DNA from: an uncultured Clostridium sp.
Lineage (GTDB): Bacteria; Bacillota; Clostridia; TANB77; CAG-508
Direction of reading: 5' to 3'
DNA length: 54,454 nt
Assembly (NCBI GenBank): GCA_900555835.1
Contig: USMK01000009.1
Location: 1 to 54,454, forward strand
Below the pieces are notes generated by a model. It saw nothing but the letters and a program-made list of their open reading frames with translations, was not told the origin of the DNA and searched no databases. Shown piece after piece: positions 1-7,364 of this stretch. Position 1 is the first letter of the stretch. Every line of letters begins with the position of its first letter. The position numbers and the translations under genes are program-made.

Positions 1-74
1 GGTTCAAGCGAAGAGGGCAGTATAAACCTTATAAATTCTCCGCCACATAATACTAATGCTTTCTTTTCTTCCAC
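1..74 (-). CDS. 5' end of an unidentified gene, cut by the window edge
   Basis: A GTG start at 74-72 opens a frame that runs off the left edge of the window; the first residues read MEEKKALVLCGGEFIRFILP. A GAGGAG Shine-Dalgarno sits 8 nt upstream on the minus strand, which supports a real start. Only 24 codons are visible, so no family can be assigned. The GGC GGA pair near codon 11 contains CGG out of frame only. Confidence 0.4.
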   Translation of the reverse strand, partial: MEEKKALVLCGGEFIRFILPSSLE

Positions 75-138
75 TTTTATCGCTCCTCTTTTTTCTAATT
101 TTATATCACAACTAAACAGAATTTACAAGAAAATTAAA

Positions 139-172
139 AAGAATGTAGAAATTTCTTCCACATTCTTTTTTA
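139..172 (-). terminator. Rho-independent terminator after the 133-residue membrane protein
   Basis: On the minus strand GAATGT and ACATTC arms, extended by an AGAA/TTCT pairing with a small bulge, are followed by a TTTTT run. It lies 5 nt beyond the stop codon at 177. Confidence 0.65.
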
Positions 173-176
173 CTTA

Positions 177-578
177 CTATTTCCACGCCTCCAATTCATC
201 CATCACATCAATCACGCGAGCTAAGATAGCAGCATAAACTACGGTTAAACCATATGCAGTTTTAGTTATAGTATCTTCCGAACAAATCTGAAATACACTG
301 TTTCCAATAATCCAAATAGTCAATCCACTTAGAATAATTCCCCAAAAACAAGTTATTGCAAACCAGAAAAAGCATATTGGTATCACTAGTCTCAGATTTT
401 CTTCATATTCTTCCTTGAAATATCTTCTTACCGCTGCATAAGTTACTGTAAAAATAAATGCCGTTGAAAGCATTTGCCTTATTGGATCCAAATATATATT
501 AAATCCAATAACTGTTGCTACTAAAATGTTGACAACAAAAATCAAAACAATAACAAATTTGTGCCGAGTCGGAATCAT
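177..578 (-). CDS. Small multi-pass membrane protein, unknown function
   Basis: This 133-residue protein has three to four predicted membrane segments (about residues 8-26, 35-50, 65-92 and 105-122) and short basic or acidic loops. I do not recognise a family. The ATG start has a perfect GGAGG 8 nt upstream, its own promoter (613-641) and its own terminator, so it is monocistronic. Codon 5 is CGG (566-564), one of only two in-frame CGG codons in the window that do not sit at a gene break. A +1 shift there would end translation within eight further codons, so either CGG is read as sense here, or the gene is foreign, or it is poorly expressed. Confidence 0.6.
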   Translation of the reverse strand: MIPTRHKFVIVLIFVVNILVATVIGFNIYLDPIRQMLSTAFIFTVTYAAVRRYFKEEYEENLRLVIPICFFWFAITCFWGIILSGLTIWIIGNSVFQICSEDTITKTAYGLTVVYAAILARVIDVMDELEAWK

Positions 579-612
579 AGTAAGTACCTCCTAACTTCCG
601 TAAGATATTTGC

Positions 613-641
613 ATTATACCACAATTTTACATAATATGCAA
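613..641 (-). promoter_or_regulatory. SigA-type promoter for the 133-residue membrane protein
   Basis: Reading the minus strand, TTGCAT (641-636) and TATAAT (618-613) are separated by exactly 17 nt. It lies directly after the nrdG stop codon, so the downstream gene need not depend on nrdDG transcription. Confidence 0.75.
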
Positions 642-642
642 A

Positions 643-1170
643 CTAATCCTCTAATTCTTTCCAAATAATATGATCTGAATTTAATGTTTTTTTAACATCT
701 ATAATCCTTTGATTTTCTGAACCTCTAAACCTTAGTGATAAATTTTTTTTATCTTCTTTAAATTCTCCGTCTACTAATACATCTAAATTATCAATTATTT
801 GCTTTGTTGTATCAAATTTTTTGTACATTTTTTCCATTACTTCTTTTTCAAAATCAAAACCTGTAAAGCACCAAATACTCTTGTTTGGGTACCTTTGTTT
901 AACTTGGCTTATAAGATTTGCAACCTCTTTTTGATTAATTGGGTCTAATGGCTCTCCTCCAAGTATTGTAATTCCATCAATGTACTCTTTGTCCATGGCA
1001 TTTAATAAAGTATTTATTGTATCTTGGGTAAATTCCTTTCCATAGTTAAAATCCCAAGTTTCTGGATTAAAGCAACCTTTACAATGGTGGTTACATCCAG
1101 AAACATATAGTGAAACTCTAACTCCTGGTCCATTTGCTACATCATATGTTTTTATTGTTGCATATTTCAT
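643..1170 (-). CDS. nrdG: Anaerobic ribonucleotide reductase activating enzyme NrdG
   Basis: NrdG is a radical-SAM enzyme that uses a [4Fe-4S] cluster and S-adenosylmethionine to install the glycyl radical on NrdD, allowing dNTP synthesis without oxygen. The 175-residue protein carries the CX3CX2C cluster motif at Cys26, Cys30 and Cys33 (CNHHCKGC), followed by the GGEPL motif typical of SAM binding in this family. Length is normal. It starts 10 nt after the nrdD stop and shares its transcript. No in-frame CGG was found. Confidence 0.96.
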   Translation of the reverse strand: MKYATIKTYDVANGPGVRVSLYVSGCNHHCKGCFNPETWDFNYGKEFTQDTINTLLNAMDKEYIDGITILGGEPLDPINQKEVANLISQVKQRYPNKSIWCFTGFDFEKEVMEKMYKKFDTTKQIIDNLDVLVDGEFKEDKKNLSLRFRGSENQRIIDVKKTLNSDHIIWKELED

Positions 1171-1180
1171 AATTTTCCTC

Positions 1181-3307
1181 CTACAAATGTAATACTCTTG
1201 CTTTTATCTCTTTTGTTTTTCCTTCATTCCAGAAATTTTCTCCTAAATATCCGCAAGTTCTTCTTGTTACATTCATTTTACTATGGTCTTTGTTTCCACA
1301 TTGTGGGCATTCCCATTCATTGTTATCATTTATAATTATTTCTCCATCAAACCCACAAACATGGCAGTAATCTGATTTTGTGTTAAATTCAGCATATTGT
1401 ATATTATCATATATAAATTTTACAATTTCCTCCAATGCTTTTAAATTGTTTTTCATATTTGGTATTTCAACATATGATATAGCTCCACCAGAAGAAATTT
1501 TTTGGAATTCACTTTCAAATGATAATTTATCAAATGCAGATATTTTTTCTCTAACATCAACATGATATGAGTTTGTGTAATATCCTTTGTCTGTTATGTC
1601 TTTTATTTCTCCAAATCTTTCTTTATCAATTTTAGCAAATCTGTAACACAAACTTTCAGCCGGAGTTCCATATAATGCAAATCCTAAGCCAGATTCAGCT
1701 TTCCAGTCGTCTGTTGCTTTTCTTAATCTGTTCATAACTTTTACAGCAAATTCGTGTCCTTCTTCTGTTGTGTGTGATACACCTTTCATTATTTTAGTAA
1801 CTTCATATAATCCAATATAACCTAATGATAATGTAGAATATCCGCCTTTTAATAGCTTGTCTATTTTTTCTCCTTGTTTTAGTCTTGCAATCGCACCATA
1901 TCTCCAATGAACAGGGCTTGTATCTGCTACTGTTCCAAGTAAAGCATAATGTCTGCACATTAATGCTTCATGGCATAATTCTAGTCTTTCGTCCATTAGT
2001 TTCCAGAATTTTTCTTCGTCTCCATCTGCCACAATTCCGATTTGTGGAAGGTTTATACTTACAACACCTTGATTAAATCTTCCTTCAAATTTGTAATTTC
2101 CGTTTTCGTCTTTCCAAGGAGATAAAAAGCTTCTACATCCCATTGGTGAAAATACATTTCCTTCATAGTTTTCACGCATTTTTTTAGCAGATATATAATC
2201 TGGGTATAATCTTTTTGAAGAACATTTTACTGCAAGTTTTGTTAAATAATCATATTTACCACCTTTTAGGCAGTTATGTTCGTCTAAAACATACACTAAT
2301 TTAGGAAATGCAGGTGTTACATATACGCCTTTCTCATTTTTTATACCTTGATATCTTTGTTTTAATATTTCCTCTATTATCATTGCATTTTCTTCTATGT
2401 ATGGGTCGTTCTTTTCAAGGTTTAGGAATAATGTTACAAAAGGAGATTGTCCATTTGTAGTCATTAGTGTATTTATTTGATATTGTATTGTTTGCACACC
2501 AGAGGCAAGTTCTGATTTTAATCTTAATTTTGCAATATCTATTATCATTTCTTCTGATAATTTTCCTTCATATTGCTCATGTAATTCTTTTTTGAACTTT
2601 TCAAAACTTTTTCTTAGATATTTTCCTAAATGTTTTATCTCAACAGATTGTCCTCCATATTGACCACTTGCTACTGCTGCAATTATTTGTGTTGTAACAG
2701 TACACGCAACTTGGAAGCTCTTTGGGCTTTCTATCATTTTGCCATTCATTACAGTTCCGTTGTCTAACATATCTCCTAAGTTTATTAAACAGCAATTAAA
2801 TATTGGTTGTAAGAAATAATCAGCATCATGGAAATGTAAAACTCCTTCTTCGTGTGCTTTGCTTATTTTTTCTGGTAATAAAATTCTTTTTGTTAAATCT
2901 TTTGAAACTTCTCCTGCTATTAAATCTCTTTGTGTTGAAGCTATTATTGCATTTTTATTAGAATTTTCTTCCATAAGCTCTTTATTTGTATTTTTTATAA
3001 GCCCTAAAATAGACTCGTCTGTTGTATTTTTCTTTCTTACTAAGGCTCTTGTATATCTATATACAATATATTTTTTGGCTAACTCAAATTTTTTGAAATC
3101 CATCAATTTTTCTTCTATTATGTCTTGAATATCTTCTACTAATATTCTTTTTTTATCTAATTCTTCAATATATTTTGTAATCTCTTTTATTTGTTCTTTT
3201 GTCGCTCTTTCTCTTGGTCTTACCTCTTTATTTGCCTTTTCAATTGCTATTTCAATTTTTTCTCTGTTATATTCAACTGCTCTTCCATCTCTTTTTATAA
3301 TTTTCAC
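1181..3307 (-). CDS. nrdD: Anaerobic (class III) ribonucleoside-triphosphate reductase NrdD
   Basis: NrdD reduces ribonucleoside triphosphates to dNTPs by glycyl-radical chemistry under anaerobiosis. The 708-residue protein begins with an ATP-cone domain (about residues 1-95, starting MKIIKRDGRAVEYN), continues into the ten-stranded barrel core, and ends with a four-cysteine zinc site (CHVCG and CPQCG) and the glycyl-radical motif RRTCGYLG, with the radical Gly at about position 686. The start is GTG at 3307, with GAGGGGG 8 nt upstream. It leads the nrdD-nrdG operon, divergent from a Crp/Fnr-type regulator, with a palindromic operator placed as for class II activation. Confidence 0.97.
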   Translation of the reverse strand: MKIIKRDGRAVEYNREKIEIAIEKANKEVRPRERATKEQIKEITKYIEELDKKRILVEDIQDIIEEKLMDFKKFELAKKYIVYRYTRALVRKKNTTDESILGLIKNTNKELMEENSNKNAIIASTQRDLIAGEVSKDLTKRILLPEKISKAHEEGVLHFHDADYFLQPIFNCCLINLGDMLDNGTVMNGKMIESPKSFQVACTVTTQIIAAVASGQYGGQSVEIKHLGKYLRKSFEKFKKELHEQYEGKLSEEMIIDIAKLRLKSELASGVQTIQYQINTLMTTNGQSPFVTLFLNLEKNDPYIEENAMIIEEILKQRYQGIKNEKGVYVTPAFPKLVYVLDEHNCLKGGKYDYLTKLAVKCSSKRLYPDYISAKKMRENYEGNVFSPMGCRSFLSPWKDENGNYKFEGRFNQGVVSINLPQIGIVADGDEEKFWKLMDERLELCHEALMCRHYALLGTVADTSPVHWRYGAIARLKQGEKIDKLLKGGYSTLSLGYIGLYEVTKIMKGVSHTTEEGHEFAVKVMNRLRKATDDWKAESGLGFALYGTPAESLCYRFAKIDKERFGEIKDITDKGYYTNSYHVDVREKISAFDKLSFESEFQKISSGGAISYVEIPNMKNNLKALEEIVKFIYDNIQYAEFNTKSDYCHVCGFDGEIIINDNNEWECPQCGNKDHSKMNVTRRTCGYLGENFWNEGKTKEIKARVLHL

Positions 3308-3341
3308 TACTTATTCCCCCTCGTTTTTTGATTATGAACTT

Positions 3342-3347
3342 ATTATA
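3342..3347 (-). promoter_or_regulatory. -10 element of the nrdDG promoter
   Basis: TATAAT reads on the minus strand at 3347-3342, 35 nt before the GTG of nrdD. No recognisable -35 hexamer lies 16-18 nt upstream; a palindromic operator occupies the neighbouring region instead, as expected for an activator-dependent promoter. Confidence 0.6.
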
Positions 3348-3367
3348 TCTTATATTTATTATTTTTC

Positions 3368-3383
3368 TGTTGCAATTGCAACA
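3368..3383. promoter_or_regulatory. 16-bp perfect palindrome, candidate Crp/Fnr-family operator
   Basis: TGTTGCAATTGCAACA is a perfect inverted repeat in the nrdD/regulator intergenic region. Its centre (3375.5) is about 41 nt upstream of the start site inferred from the nrdD -10 element, the classic class II position for Crp/Fnr activators. It is about 90 bp upstream of the regulator's own promoter, so repression of that gene by blocking its promoter is less likely. Confidence 0.6.
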
Positions 3384-3468
3384 TAATTTGTACAGTAGAT
3401 GTATTTCTATTCCGGCTCTAATGAAAATAATTTTTATTTATTTTTTCAAACTAATTATGTAATTTAAG

Positions 3469-3497
3469 TTGTATTTTATGTTATCTTTGTATATAAT
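3469..3497 (+). promoter_or_regulatory. SigA-type promoter of the Crp/Fnr-family regulator
   Basis: TTGTAT (3469-3474), a 17-nt spacer and TATAAT (3492-3497). The predicted transcript has a very short leader that begins just before the Shine-Dalgarno sequence at 3506. Confidence 0.7.
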
Positions 3498-3518
3498 ATT
3501 TATTGAAAGGTGGTATGT

Positions 3519-4151
3519 ATGGAATCTAACGAAATAGCTATAAATTACATAAAAAACTTATGTTCCTCTTGTCCTAAAATTCAAGCAAAAACATTTCAAA
3601 GAGGAAATATAATAACTACCTATATAGAAAAAAGAAATCAATTTTGTATACTACTAGAAGGAGAAGCAGATTTGGTACGTTATGACTTTAATGGAAACAA
3701 AACCATTATTGAACATTTAATGAAAAATGACATTTTTGGCGAAACATTTTCTAATGTTACAAATAACAATGAATTATCTGTTGTTGCAAGAAGCAAATGT
3801 TTTGTTCTTCAATTTGATTATGACGAAATTCAAACTCCATGTCAAAAAAACTGTACTAATCATACTAATTTGTATAGTAATATAGTACAGCTTATTTTAA
3901 ACAAAACAATTAGCCAAAATACCAGAATTGAAATGCTTACAAAACGTAGTATAAGAGAAAAACTTTTATCTTATTTTGGTATTCTATCTTCTCATAAATT
4001 TAGCAAAACATTTACTTTGCCCTTTTCATTAACAGACCTCTCAGATTATTTAAGTGTTGACCGTAGTGCAATGATGCGTGAGCTTAAACTATTGCAAGAA
4101 GATGGTTTTATTGTGAGAGATGGAAATAAAATCACTTTACTTATTTATTAA
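3519..4151 (+). CDS. Crp/Fnr-family transcriptional regulator
   Basis: The protein combines an N-terminal cyclic-nucleotide-binding-like beta-barrel (about residues 20-115), a long dimerisation helix, and a C-terminal winged helix-turn-helix (about 150-205) containing the recognition stretch LSDYLSVDRSAMMRELKLLQ. ATG 3519 is chosen (210 residues) because AAAGGTGG at 3506-3513 lies 5 nt upstream; a GTG at 3510 lies inside that ribosome-binding site. Several cysteines (CSSCPK near the N-terminus, CQKNC in the middle) could sense redox state or bind a metal, but the FNR cluster pattern is not clear. Its divergent position suggests it controls nrdDG. It converges on prfB with a 4-nt overlap. Confidence 0.85.
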   Translation: MESNEIAINYIKNLCSSCPKIQAKTFQRGNIITTYIEKRNQFCILLEGEADLVRYDFNGNKTIIEHLMKNDIFGETFSNVTNNNELSVVARSKCFVLQFDYDEIQTPCQKNCTNHTNLYSNIVQLILNKTISQNTRIEMLTKRSIREKLLSYFGILSSHKFSKTFTLPFSLTDLSDYLSVDRSAMMRELKLLQEDGFIVRDGNKITLLIY

Positions 4152-5246
4152 TTTTGCATTAAATAGGCTTTCATAAATTCGTTTAAATCCCCATTCATTA
4201 CTTTTTCTACATTACCGGTTTCATAACCAGTTCTATGGTCTTTTACCATACTGTATGGATGGAAAACATATGAACGAATTTGACTTCCCCACGCAATGTC
4301 TTTTTGCACACCTTTTAAATCCTCAATTTTTTCTTTGTGTTCTTTTTCTTTTAAATCTAATAATTTAGATTTAAGCATTTTCATTGCAGTTTCTCTATTT
4401 TGTATTTGTGAACGTTCAGATTGACAACTAACAACAATATTTGTTGGAATATGTGTTATTCTTATTGCAGAATCAGTTTTATTTATATGCTGTCCCCCAG
4501 CACCAGAAGCCCTATATGTATCTACTCTCAAATCTTCTGGATTTATTTCAATTTCTATATCTTCTGTTATTTCTGGCAAAACCTCAACAGATGCAAATGA
4601 TGTATGGCGTCTACCTCCGCTATCAAAAGGCGAAATTCTAATTAATCTATGAACACCCATTTCGCTCTTTAAATATCCATAAGCATTTTCTCCTGAAATA
4701 AGAGCTGTTACGCTTTTTATTCCCGCTTCGTCTCCTTCTAAATAATCTAATTCCTTTACAGAAAATCCATTCGAAATAGCCCATTTAGTATACATCCTAT
4801 ATAGCATCTCTGCCCAATCCTGAGACTCCGTTCCTCCTGCACCTGGGTGGAAAGTAATAATTGCATTATTTTTGTCATATTTTCCTGTAAACATTCTTTC
4901 AAGTTCCATATTCTCGATATTTTTTTCCAAATTATTTGTAGTCCTTCCAAGCTCTGTTGCTAGTTCTTCGTCATACTCCTCAATTAGCATATCATTTATC
5001 TCTATTGCATTTTCTAGTTCTTCTTTTACTTTCATATATGAATTTTTCTTTTTTTCTAATCTCTTAATTTCAGTTAACACCTTACTAGATTTATCAATAT
5101 CACTCCAAAAACCATCTTGTAAACTTTGTTCATGTAATTCCTTTATCTTGCTCTCAATCCCAACTAGGTCAAAGAGAAACACCTACACTTTCCAATTTTT
5201 CTTTTAAATTTCTTAAAATCAATTTATTTTGCTCTAAATCTATCAT
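4148..5246 (-). CDS. prfB: Peptide chain release factor 2, expressed by classical +1 frameshift
   Basis: RF2 terminates translation at UGA and UAA. Translation starts at ATG 5246 (AGGTG upstream), reads 25 codons to CTT, meets an in-frame TGA at 5171-5169, and must shift +1 to continue as DLVGIESK, giving about 365 residues, the family norm. The SPF stop-recognition motif (RISPFDSGG) and the GGQ peptidyl-hydrolysis motif (GAGGQHINKT) are intact. Frameshifting here is the known autoregulatory device that senses RF2 level, and is distinct from the CGG-associated shifts elsewhere in the window. The promoter is at 5274-5302. Confidence 0.97.
5168..5185 (-). promoter_or_regulatory. prfB programmed +1 frameshift site (CTTTGAC)
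   Basis: The minus strand reads GTAGGTGTTTCTCTTTGAC, the slippery CTT followed by a TGA stop and C, with a Shine-Dalgarno-like AGGTG just upstream. This is the canonical bacterial RF2 recoding site. Confidence 0.95.
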
Positions 5247-5273
5247 TTATTTAACACCTCATTTTCGTTTTGT

Positions 5274-5302
5274 ATTATATCTTAATTTTCCATTTTTTTC
5301 AA
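5274..5302 (-). promoter_or_regulatory. SigA-type promoter of prfB
   Basis: On the minus strand TTGAAA (5302-5297), a 17-nt spacer and TATAAT (5279-5274), 28 nt before the prfB start codon. Confidence 0.75.
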
Positions 5303-5311
5303 TAGTTGTAC

Positions 5312-5340
5312 TTGTATTTTACATAATATCATGATATAAT
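5312..5340 (+). promoter_or_regulatory. SigA-type promoter of the orphan gene at 5400
   Basis: TTGTAT (5312-5317), a 17-nt spacer and TATAAT (5335-5340). The -35 hexamer matches that of the Crp/Fnr-family gene. Confidence 0.7.
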
Positions 5341-5399
5341 TATGCTGTTAAATATTTTTATTTTTATAACTTTTGTTTTTCTTCAAGGAGGTTTTCATT

Positions 5400-5768
5400 A
5401 TGCGTATGCAAAAGTTATGGTGTTCTTCTGAGGAGCCTTTTGATTTTATTCAATGGATTACAGAAAATCACCGGAAAGGAGTTCTACTAATTAGTGGAAC
5501 TGAAATGATCGATTTTTTAACAACGAATTTAGATTTAATCTATTCTCCTTCGTTAGAAAACGACGAACTTGAATTCCAGAGTAAAGATTTTAAAATCAAA
5601 TTATCTTTTACAACCATTTTGGGTGACGCAAATAGGTTATATTATTTGTTAGATTTCTTTCAAAATGCTGATGCTCGTCAACTCTATATGCCACCAGATA
5701 ATCTGAAAAAAATCAAACATATCTATTTGATAAAATATCATAAAAAGAAATTTAGAAACCCAAAGTAA
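5400..5768 (+). CDS. Small soluble protein of unknown function
   Basis: This 122-residue protein has no signal peptide or membrane segment and I do not recognise its family. It is acidic in the middle with a very basic C-terminus (KYHKKKFRNPK). ATG 5400 is preferred over an upstream start because AAGGAGG lies 8 nt before it. The gene is monocistronic, with its own promoter (5312-5340) and a bidirectional terminator. Codon 25 is CGG (5472-5474), the second of two in-frame CGG codons not located at a gene break; a +1 shift there would end translation five codons later. This is the main exception to the CGG frameshift idea. Confidence 0.65.
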   Translation: MRMQKLWCSSEEPFDFIQWITENHRKGVLLISGTEMIDFLTTNLDLIYSPSLENDELEFQSKDFKIKLSFTTILGDANRLYYLLDFFQNADARQLYMPPDNLKKIKHIYLIKYHKKKFRNPK

Positions 5769-5779
5769 ACTGGAATCTA

Positions 5780-5819
5780 AAAAAACTGACTACGCAATAA
5801 AGCATAGCCAGTTTTTTTA
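5780..5819. terminator. Bidirectional Rho-independent terminator
   Basis: ACTGACTA (5785-5792) pairs with TAGCCAGT (5805-5812) with one A-C mismatch. Runs of seven A before the stem and seven T after it serve both strands, ending the orphan gene on the plus strand and the glycosyltransferase on the minus strand. Confidence 0.8.
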
Positions 5820-7253
5820 TTTATTTAAAAGTAGTGTTCTTTCTTTTTTTATTTTCATATATTTATTAATTAGCCTTGTTCCTCCTAATATTACTGCTGA
5901 TAAAGCTAACACTTGAATTGAATATGTAATTCCTTCTTTCCAGTCATCTCCACCTGTTACAAAATATCTAAACGATGGAACAATAGCAAATATGGTTAGA
6001 TATGTAATAAATTTTTGCATATATTTATTCTGCCAGAAAATGGTTGGTAATAGCCATAATATATACCATTTTTGGAAATTTGATATTACAACAAATATAA
6101 ACACAAGCATAAAGCAATTATATTTTGAAATTAGTTTTTCAAATTCTATATCTTTGGTAAATAAAAGTTTGATTAAACTTACACAATATACTAATAAGAA
6201 AATTGGAATTATCAAATTACTAATCAAAACAAAGGCTTGTCCATTATTGTTATAATTCATTAAAAATAGTAGTATAGATTGGCTATATTTAGTTCCTTGT
6301 ACTAGCATATTTGTAAAAATAGTATAATCTCTGTAATATGGCAAATACAACAATCCCACAATTCCTATAATGCTAAGTCCAGAAATTATACAATAGGCAA
6401 ATCTTTTAGGAATGCTTTTATCTTTGTACATATAAATTAGTATAAAAGGTACAATTAGCACTGTACTATATTTTATAGCAATTGATAAAGCCAAGAATAG
6501 AATTGCAAATGTTTTACTATTTAATTTTAAAAGAAAATATAATGCTAATAAAATAAATAATACTAAATATATATCATTATGTACATTGCTTAAAAATTCA
6601 ATTAGAACTAATGGATTTAGTCCATATAACAATGTATACTTTAAGTCTTTTGTTATTTTATATATCAAATAGCAATTAAACAGATGTACTAATAATGCCA
6701 TTATTTTGAATATAAACAATGCAAGTGTTACATTTCCAAATGAAAATGAAATAAACACCTTTGCTAAGCTATTCCATAAAGGTCCATAAACACTTGTGGT
6801 ATTTCTCCAAACGCCAGTATTATTTAATATTTCATCATTTATTCCATTATCTTGCAAATCTTGTACAGTTGTATAATACGGATTTTGATTATACTTAGAA
6901 TTTAGCCAAGCATCTCCAATATAATAATATATATCAGAACTCAAAAATGGCAATATTAGCATAAAAAGTAATGATATTATAGCAATAAAAATTATTACAT
7001 TTTTTACACTCTTAAAACATTCTTTGTTCTTTTTTAATAATACCAAATAGATTATGCTATATAAAAGCAATAACCCTATTACAACAATCCCCTCAATAGT
7101 ACCTCTATTTTCTCCTCCATAACCATTTAATGAATATGTATAATATGAATCAAATTGGTCTACAGTATTATTATTTATTAAATACATCAATGAAGGCACA
7201 CATAATAGCACAGTAATGATTATTACCAAAGTTTTTAGTATTGTATTTTTCAT
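5817..7253 (-). CDS. GT-C type membrane glycosyltransferase (MptA/MptB-like)
   Basis: This 478-residue protein has about 11-13 transmembrane segments. It carries features of polyprenyl-phosphate-dependent GT-C enzymes of the GT87/alpha-mannosyltransferase type: an acidic motif in an outward-facing loop (SSDIYYYIGD, about residue 105), a following NPYY, the segment VYGPLW, and GLNPLVLIEFLSNVHND before a hydrophobic run. Such enzymes transfer a sugar from a polyprenyl-phosphate donor to a cell-envelope glycan or lipid; the substrate here cannot be told. It is a single gene with an AGGGGAG ribosome-binding site, between secA and a bidirectional terminator. No CCG occurs in it, hence no CGG codon. 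Confidence 0.75.
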   Translation of the reverse strand: MKNTILKTLVIIITVLLCVPSLMYLINNNTVDQFDSYYTYSLNGYGGENRGTIEGIVVIGLLLLYSIIYLVLLKKNKECFKSVKNVIIFIAIISLLFMLILPFLSSDIYYYIGDAWLNSKYNQNPYYTTVQDLQDNGINDEILNNTGVWRNTTSVYGPLWNSLAKVFISFSFGNVTLALFIFKIMALLVHLFNCYLIYKITKDLKYTLLYGLNPLVLIEFLSNVHNDIYLVLFILLALYFLLKLNSKTFAILFLALSIAIKYSTVLIVPFILIYMYKDKSIPKRFAYCIISGLSIIGIVGLLYLPYYRDYTIFTNMLVQGTKYSQSILLFLMNYNNNGQAFVLISNLIIPIFLLVYCVSLIKLLFTKDIEFEKLISKYNCFMLVFIFVVISNFQKWYILWLLPTIFWQNKYMQKFITYLTIFAIVPSFRYFVTGGDDWKEGITYSIQVLALSAVILGGTRLINKYMKIKKERTLLLNK

Positions 7254-7298
7254 GATTTTTCTCCCCTTATGTTTTGTACAATTTTTATATTCTTAAAA

Positions 7299-7336
7299 AA
7301 ACCCTACTTATTACATAAGTTTAATAAGCAGGGTTT
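7299..7336 (-). terminator. Rho-independent terminator of secA
   Basis: A 14-bp stem with one mismatch (arms 7299-7312 and 7323-7336) is followed on the minus strand by TTTTTTT. It lies 29 nt past the restored secA stop codon at 7365 and 4 nt past the unshifted one at 7340. Confidence 0.9.
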
Positions 7337-7364
7337 CTTTCATTTTATCAGTTTTTTACATATT

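Noticed and set aside
5168..5246. prfB frameshift as further evidence for the CGG system
   Set aside because: It uses the classical CTTTGAC RF2 recoding site found across bacteria, with no CGG, so it is independent of the CGG pattern.
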